Shown one piece after another: positions 57,750 to 64,000 of a stretch of 64,000 nucleotides of DNA. The DNA lies in the NCBI GenBank assembly GCA_905250025.1, contig CAJNOJ010000092.1:248001-312000 (forward strand), in the 5' to 3' direction. This stretch comes from Adineta ricciae (lineage: Eukaryota > Rotifera > Eurotatoria > Adinetida > Adinetidae). The notes under the pieces were generated by a model. It did no database searches, was not told the origin of the DNA, and was given only the letters and a program-made list of their open reading frames with translations. The first letter of the stretch is position 1, and each line of letters starts with the position of its first letter. A program made the position numbers and the translations under genes.

Positions 57750-59627
57750 ATCGTTAGCTAATTTGCAGACAAATGTTGATTTGACGACGACGAGGAAATA
57801 TTAATCTGGAACGAAAAAAAGAGAAAGAAAACGATGAAGAAATTCAGCCCAGAAAATGTTTCATCCGTGTTCAATATTGCTACAAACTTATTCCACTTTT
57901 CCCGTTTTTGCTTCTCGCACTTGCGTATATTTTCCTCTTGCTGCTTGTAATAGCGTCCACTTTTGACAAATGAAGGCATTCGATTGTATAAGAGTAGATT
58001 TATTGTATTGACAAATCTAATATTGAATCCAATATTCCATCTCAAGCCACTCTTTTCTGAGGAAAAGAAAGTTTCCGATATGAACGAAGAGTGAGGCAAA
58101 AGATGATAAATCTGATCTTATTTTGATGCATATAGGAAAACAAAAGAACGAGTGAGAGAGAGAGGATCCGATGCCATCAAAAACAATTCGTAAAATCGAA
58201 TGATTAGAGTGACAAAAGAGAAAAACGAAGAGCAAATGCATGTTCAATTCTAAAAGCAACTCACAACATCCATCTCTTGCAATTAACAATCGATTGCAAA
58301 AGCAAAAAGCAAATGACAGAGGCGACACAAGCCTTTGGAAAGACTACAGTTTTTTTTCTACAGCATATTTTACGTTATAGAAAAGAAAAAAACTTTGTTG
58401 AGAAGAAAGAGAAAACAACACAGTGAGAAAATATGTTCGTAGTTACAAGATGCACTATTACATTTGAATCTGTTCTAGTCAGGGATGTCTCCAGAGGAGG
58501 AGATTGGAAGATCGATTTTCCCCTTTTGGTCTAAAGGTTAAAATACTTCGATGCGAATACAGCGGTTGAAATCTGCTTGGAAGACATTTGTGTCTCTAAA
58601 CGTGTCTAATTCTAGTTGCCGATCTAATCAAATTTGTTAGTTAAATCTTTCCGCTTAGTAGGACACCCGCTTGATTATTCAATCGAATACGCCTATATCT
58701 AACAATCTGCAAAATTCAATTGATTTGCTTTATCGAGTCGAGAACAAAAATTAACTGACGTTCTCTCTCTCTCTCTCTGTAGAAAAAATGCATGTGTTCA
58801 CATAATTTATTACTTTGTATGAGAACGTGGGTGTTCTAATTTTTGAGAGCATAGTGATAAGTTGTTACCTATTGTCTCTTGTTTAGTTTCAGGGGAATTT
58901 CTCATTTGTTGAATAGGTGAAAACTTTGCCGATAAAGCAGAAAAACAATCAATAGATGCTGGATCGTCTTCCTTCCGTTGCTTTCTTATCTCTTCGAAGT
59001 CGTGATTCATAAACGTTGAATGTATGCAATTTGTAGACATTTCCGTTGTAATGACATCCTGAGATATTCCCGTTTTTCGTCGAAGTTAGTGATCAAATGA
59101 GAACAAGAAAAGAAAATCTTTCTGATTATTTCCATCTGTTCGATTTATTGTTTTCTTAATCTAATTTGTTTGGATTGGTCTTCGTGACTGAAAAAATCTA
59201 TATGGTTTTTCTTTGTAGTTAATTGAGATAAACCGTGCAAAGATTTATCTACTAATTGAAATTCATTAGGACTTTTCGAGAGAAATCAGTCAGGAAAGAC
59301 TTGCTTCATTTTTGTATTCCATTCTGCACTGTACGACAAGCGATGCATGTAGATCAGATTTCGATCTATTCAGATCGATTTAGAAGAAAACGCGTCATTC
59401 ATGTGTTAAGTCATACTTCAGCTAATTTATAAAAAGTTCCTATACGTTCGTCTCCGAAAGCGATGAAGATAGGGATAATCTTAAGACTACGTCATTTCCC
59501 TTTCATGAACATGTCTATGGGAATCCGAAACACGATTTTAGCGCCGGCATCTGTCGAAATGAGAGGAAATCGTTTTGGGCCAATTTCATAATTGATTTTA
59601 TTAAAAAAAAATAAAAAAAACATAGAA
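57750..59627. other. Gene-poor stretch, 1.9 kb
   Basis: Upstream region of the neuropeptide gene and 3' flank of the fibulin gene. Long minus-strand frames at 57758-58328 show no domain and probably cover promoter and leader. A (TC)n tract lies at 58761-58779. Confidence 0.5.
58810..59040 (-). CDS. Hypothetical 76-aa protein or terminal exon, uncertain
   Basis: Open frame beginning MSTNCIHSTF, hydrophilic and Ser/Glu/Lys-rich. The frame stays open a few codons upstream to an acceptor-like ATATCTCAG at about 59060, so it could be a last exon. No family, no signal peptide, and no upstream exon found with confidence. Confidence 0.3.
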   Translation of the reverse strand: MSTNCIHSTFMNHDFEEIRKQRKEDDPASIDCFSALSAKFSPIQQMRNSPETKQETIGNNLSLCSQKLEHPRSHTK

Positions 59628-62600
59628 CTAAGGATAAAAAGCATATTGACTAACATGAATGAAAAGTTTCATAACAGCAATCGACGAGGAGAATTTATTG
59701 GTAAATGTTTTCATTTGAATATGTAATTCAATTTCGTCGAATGAATTCAATTCTTGAATAAGATATAAATGTGCATGATGCGCTGAGTAGGTTTTCAATT
59801 GAAATTTATCAAGCATACGCTGAGTAGAACTCGTTTGCGAATGATCTTTTGGTATGTATTGTAATTCAAATTCGACATGTTGATCTTTATTCAACTGACT
59901 ATTGCGTATGCGAAAGATTTCAGTCGGGATAGATATGTGCGCTAAAATTCGAGAAAAGTTGCATGCAGAACTGATTACTTTGTTAATTACCTGGTAATGA
60001 AATGAAAGAATATACGTATTTGACAGGTTTGTGACGTGTACAACGCAAATTATTGTCATTTTGGTGTTCAATGCACCATTGTGTATTCAATTGACACCGA
60101 CTATAGAACAAAAAAAACTCAGTTCATTAGATTGTAATGAGAGAAAAAGAAATGACTGCTTTTACTAATTTCCAATTTTGTCGTAACCGCTAGGACAATC
60201 GATGTAAAAACAGCGAAAGTCACCACGAGTATTTATACACGTCTGACCTGCAGAACAGTTATGTGTGTCAAGCTGACATTCATCTATATCTTGACATTGA
60301 CGGTTACGTTCAAGTAAGAATCCGGATGGACATGCACATTTATATGATCCAAGTGTATTCACACATTCATGTTGACATAATCTTGCGATCATAGAACATT
60401 CATCTAGATCTAAAGATATGATACAGTAGAGTGTGAGGAAAATTAGTCAAGCATTCCTTATACCTCGGCATGTCTGTTTGTCACTGTTCAGTCGGTAACC
60501 TTCTTTACATAGGCACTAAGTGATGAATAATAAGTTTGAGTCGTTAATTTGTGTGAAACTTACATAGTATGAACCTTGAACATTGACACATTTTTGTTCG
60601 CACACATTGGGTGAAAGTTCACACTCGTTAATGTCTTATATAATATAAATATAGTACCACAATAGAATTAAGGAACAAATTTACCTTCGCAAAAGTGTCG
60701 TTTATCTGACATTCTATAACCTGACGGACAATCACACTAAGATAAACAGAAGAACTGTTTTCATAAAACTCTAAATAACATATTACGTACGATATACGAT
60801 CCAGCCGTGTTTCGACAAACTGAATTTGTTGGACAAATTGGATTTTCTCTTGAACACTCATCATCATCTAATCAAATATTTTCTTCCTGTGATAACTCAC
60901 GTTGAATACAGTACGTACCGATACAAGCACCATTCTGATAGACAAATCCAGGTGGACATTGACACTGAAAAATAGAACGATTAAAAAAAAATGAACAGTA
61001 CAGAAATAAGTGGCATCTTACATAGAACGATCCATATGTATTTTGACATGTTGCTAACGAAGGACATGTATGGTTTCCAATAGCACATTCGTCAATATCT
61101 GTGGAAAATTTTCTCGATAAAATAATTCGAACGAGAAGTTTTTGAATCTACCTAAACATTCGAGATCTTTTATCTCCAAGCCACTTGGACACGTAAATGT
61201 TTGTACACAACGATAAGATCCAGGTGTATTATCACAACGTTCACCAAGCTTGCATGGACTTGGTTTTTGAGTACATTCGTTAATATCTATGTGAAATTCG
61301 AAATGTGTCCTATATTGAATGACGAGAATGTTCTCTACCAAGACATTTCCCTGTCAATGTAACATTGAAACCTTCACGGCACTGAATCTTTTCACAGCGA
61401 CCATAGAAAGCATTGAATTTTTCGCCCGACGTACAAGTTTGTGGCACGCATCTATAAACACTTTGAATTTCCAATCGCCGTGAATTTGATCACACATTAC
61501 CTGTATGTTCCTGGAACGTTTTTACAAATATAACCAGGTCTAGCAAAAACCAACGAAAAACGATGATCAAACTAATTCAAAACAGTTTACCTACCGACAT
61601 TCGTGAATATCTTGCTCACATTCATCAACATCTAACATACCAAGAAATAAACGGAAACATTCTTCTGTATCATACTTCCTACCTACACATGTTTGTGTTG
61701 TGGGATCGACTTGATATCCCGTTCCACAATTTCTTTCTCGAATACATCTACAAAGAATTCCATAGCTATTCATCAGATTACTATCTCAATTACCTAAATG
61801 ATCCTGGCATATTTTCACAGCGATGTCCAAAACTACAGTTATGCTTATGAATCGCACATTCATCAATGTCTAACATGAATCAATATGACAATTGAGAGAT
61901 AAATATGTTAACTTACCTCGACATTGGCCATGTTTTATTGACCAAGTATGACCAATTTGACATCCTTCGATACAACGAAAACTGCCTGGTGTGTTTTCAC
62001 ACAACATTCTGCTTGGACATGGATTCGAGAGACATTCGTTAACATCTGCATTAGAAATATTGTTAATAATATATAAAGTACGCATACATACCTCGACATT
62101 GATGATCCTCACTCATTTGAAAACCGACTGCACAATTCACTAGAAAAAAAAAGCAAAATTCTCAATTGATAGGCTGAACTCTGTTTCATTCTCATACGTG
62201 ATTTTGCCTTCTTACAACAATCATGAAATTGTTCACTGCATCTTTCATCAAGTACAGTCAATGGTTGACAATCTTCTTGCTCTCGGCCTGCTCGAACACC
62301 TAATTCACAACATTTGCAACAAATCTATGTACAACAAAAGAAACAAAGTGATTCACTATTCACATTATTCATAGTATCTTCCTAAAGACCTGATAAGAAT
62401 CTTTCGATTCGAGTTTTGTCTCATTGCATGGTAACAATTGAAGCGCGGTGTTTAAACCTTCCTCACAAAAGTAGCCGCGTAAATTCGTCAAACAGCAGAT
62501 ATGTGTCAAATATCGACAATGAGTAGACAAATGCATCTTATTTTCAAAAAGAAACACTTGCGATGCTATACTACATGTTTTCATCTGTTCCGCTTGTAGT

Positions 62601-62776
62601 TGACCAAGTTGACAGCATTCTTCAGCATAATTACGAAATGCATCTACTACAAATACTCTCGATACTGAATTCAATCTCTGTTGGCCCTAATAATAATTAT
62701 TACTATTACCTGAATGCGATAGATACATACTCAAATGTATGAGAAGAATGAAGATCATCTTACAAAACATATACAT
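59628..62776 (-). CDS. FBLN1: Fibulin-1-like extracellular matrix protein
   Basis: Many-exon gene. The first exon (ATG at 62776) gives a signal peptide ([16 protein letters not shown]). Next come anaphylatoxin-like Cys-rich modules with paired cysteines (EECCQLG, HICCLTN, then CCK- and CCE-type pairs), followed by a run of calcium-binding EGF modules with [34 protein letters not shown] and the [16 protein letters not shown] motifs, then a C-terminal fibulin-type beta module ([11 protein letters not shown] ... [16 protein letters not shown]). Order and number of modules match fibulin-1. It should be secreted and bind calcium and matrix proteins. The junction between exon 1 and exon 2 is unclear: the obvious intron there would be only 23 nt or change the frame, so the N-terminus needs a transcript. 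Confidence 0.88.
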
Positions 62777-64000
62777 CGTTCGATGTATAATGGGATATGT
62801 GTACAAATGAACGTTGAAGATATGCAAACAAATCAGTTAGTAGTATGTTATGAAAGCCTTCTCTCTTTTTTTGCCTTTTATCATCATCGTTGATATAATA
62901 TGATAACAGTTTGAGCAACAGTTTGATATATAACCTTCATCTTGATCCACATCGTTCATTTTCACAAATCTTCTTTACCATTAAATGATTGACAACACAC
63001 TTTAAACACTTTTTCATTATCGAAGACTCAATATTTACATCTGATTTGTTATCTTCTCAGTAGAAACTAATTGAGAAATCATTTGCGTACAAAAGAAACG
63101 TTTCAGTGCCAAAATTATTATGCAAGCAGCATCACCGGTACACCTAATTGTGTATGCCATTCGATCGAGTATATATATACATGAAAGAAAAGGAAATCTT
63201 CCTTTGCATAACTCTATTCTTAAGTTTTTTTCTTTCCCTCATTTCTATGACTGATCAAATAATAGTTTTTTTTTCGTAGATGCCAAGAACAAAACAATAA
63301 GAGATCGACATCCGTCGTTGTTTTTCTTCTGGATATATAACAGCATAAGAATGGCAAGGCATCTTCTTCTTTTTCTCCCTCTCGCTCTCTATCGAGAGAT
63401 AATAATAACAACAAGCATTTCGTATTATTTCACCAGCTGCTAAGAAAAGAACTAGAAAAGAAAAGAGGTGGAGGAGAGAATGGTACGGGCATATACTATC
63501 AATGTCGTTCGTCCGTATACATAAGTTTCCAGTTAATGCTTTTCTTTCGCTTGTCATCAGGGAACAAGCAACTTAGATCTCAACTATGCTCGAAAGATTC
63601 CATTTCCTGACTCAATTTTTTTTCCTTAATAATGTCTATCCGATCAGTTTGAACATGATAGTTTCCGTCTGTTTCCACTATTGATTGTTCTTTGCGATTC
63701 GGAATGTGTATCCATTTCTGCAGTACTTCTTTCAACGTTTTTATCTTTTAAACATTAACACCTCTCTGTTGCTTCTCGATGTATGGAGGGAAGAAGAAAA
63801 AGGCCTCACAACAAATAAATGCTTACGTATTCGTATACAAATACACACTTCTATATACACTAATAGATGCCGGCAGTAGAAATGAAATAACTTTCTGTTC
63901 TATCAGGACCTTTTTTCTTTCATTCTTTCCTCTTTTAATTTTATGACAACATAGAGAACATAAAAGGTAATAATAACAACGAAAGAAAATAAGTGCACAC
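62777..64000. other. Upstream region of the fibulin gene, no gene seen
   Basis: AT-rich, with a TATATATATAC stretch near 63170 and a CT/GA-rich patch at 63370-63410. Open frames at 63220-63557 are driven by this simple sequence. Confidence 0.5.

Overview
The window reads as nuclear DNA of a small, compact, AT-rich animal genome, most likely a bdelloid rotifer (Adineta/Rotaria type). Support: almost every gene is cut by GT-AG introns of about 46-80 nt; many genes are unmistakably animal (DNAH1, BTBD9, CCDC148, CYB5R4, synaptotagmins, fibulin, a peptide GPCR); and these are mixed with genes of patchy or microbial-looking distribution (CorA transporter, DUF5519 'luciferase-like' protein, N-formylglutamate amidohydrolase family, ADP-ribosyltransferase fused to TPRs), the mixture known from bdelloids. 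The organism is inferred from gene style, not proven. No tRNA, rRNA, CRISPR or intact transposon was seen. Layout, left: 1-578 holds the 3' part of a SOCS-box protein (+); 960-2915 an F-box/LRR-like protein (+); 3545-5705 CYB5R4 with 12 reconstructed exons (+); 5767-6613 an alpha/beta hydrolase (-); 6820-7605 a small four-exon acidic protein (+); 7725-10662 a two-C2 synaptotagmin-like protein (-); then about 3.5 kb without a recognisable gene. Centre-left: 14141-18141 BTBD9 (+), whose 1-kb intron holds an antisense secreted-protein gene; 18275-20704 CCDC148 (-); 21499-22905 CorA (+); 23223-25260 ART-TPR (+); 25646-27000 a disordered protein with four NPF motifs (-). Centre: 28121-28837 DUF5519 (+) and 28834-29830 FGase family (-), whose stop codons overlap; then axonemal dynein heavy chain DNAH1 (30139-51095, +) fills a third of the window and carries an antisense intronless GPCR gene in one intron. 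Right: an EF-hand protein with a Pro/Tyr repeat tail (51802-52561, -), a calcium-site-less synaptotagmin (53516-55064, -), a two-exon neuropeptide precursor (57408-57749, -) and fibulin-1-like (59628-62776, -). The two most exciting observations are (i) three tandem, phase-locked, equal-length (106 nt) cassettes in DNAH1 encoding alternative versions of the AAA1 Walker B segment, where the reading frame only works if exactly one is used, and (ii) a 97-residue preprohormone with three FYDFG peptides between dibasic sites, reconstructed across an intron. DNAH1 and possibly CCDC148 serve cilia; the synaptotagmins, neuropeptide precursor and GPCR serve secretion and signalling; SOCS-box, F-box and BTB proteins are ubiquitin-ligase adaptors. 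No operon structure is evident.
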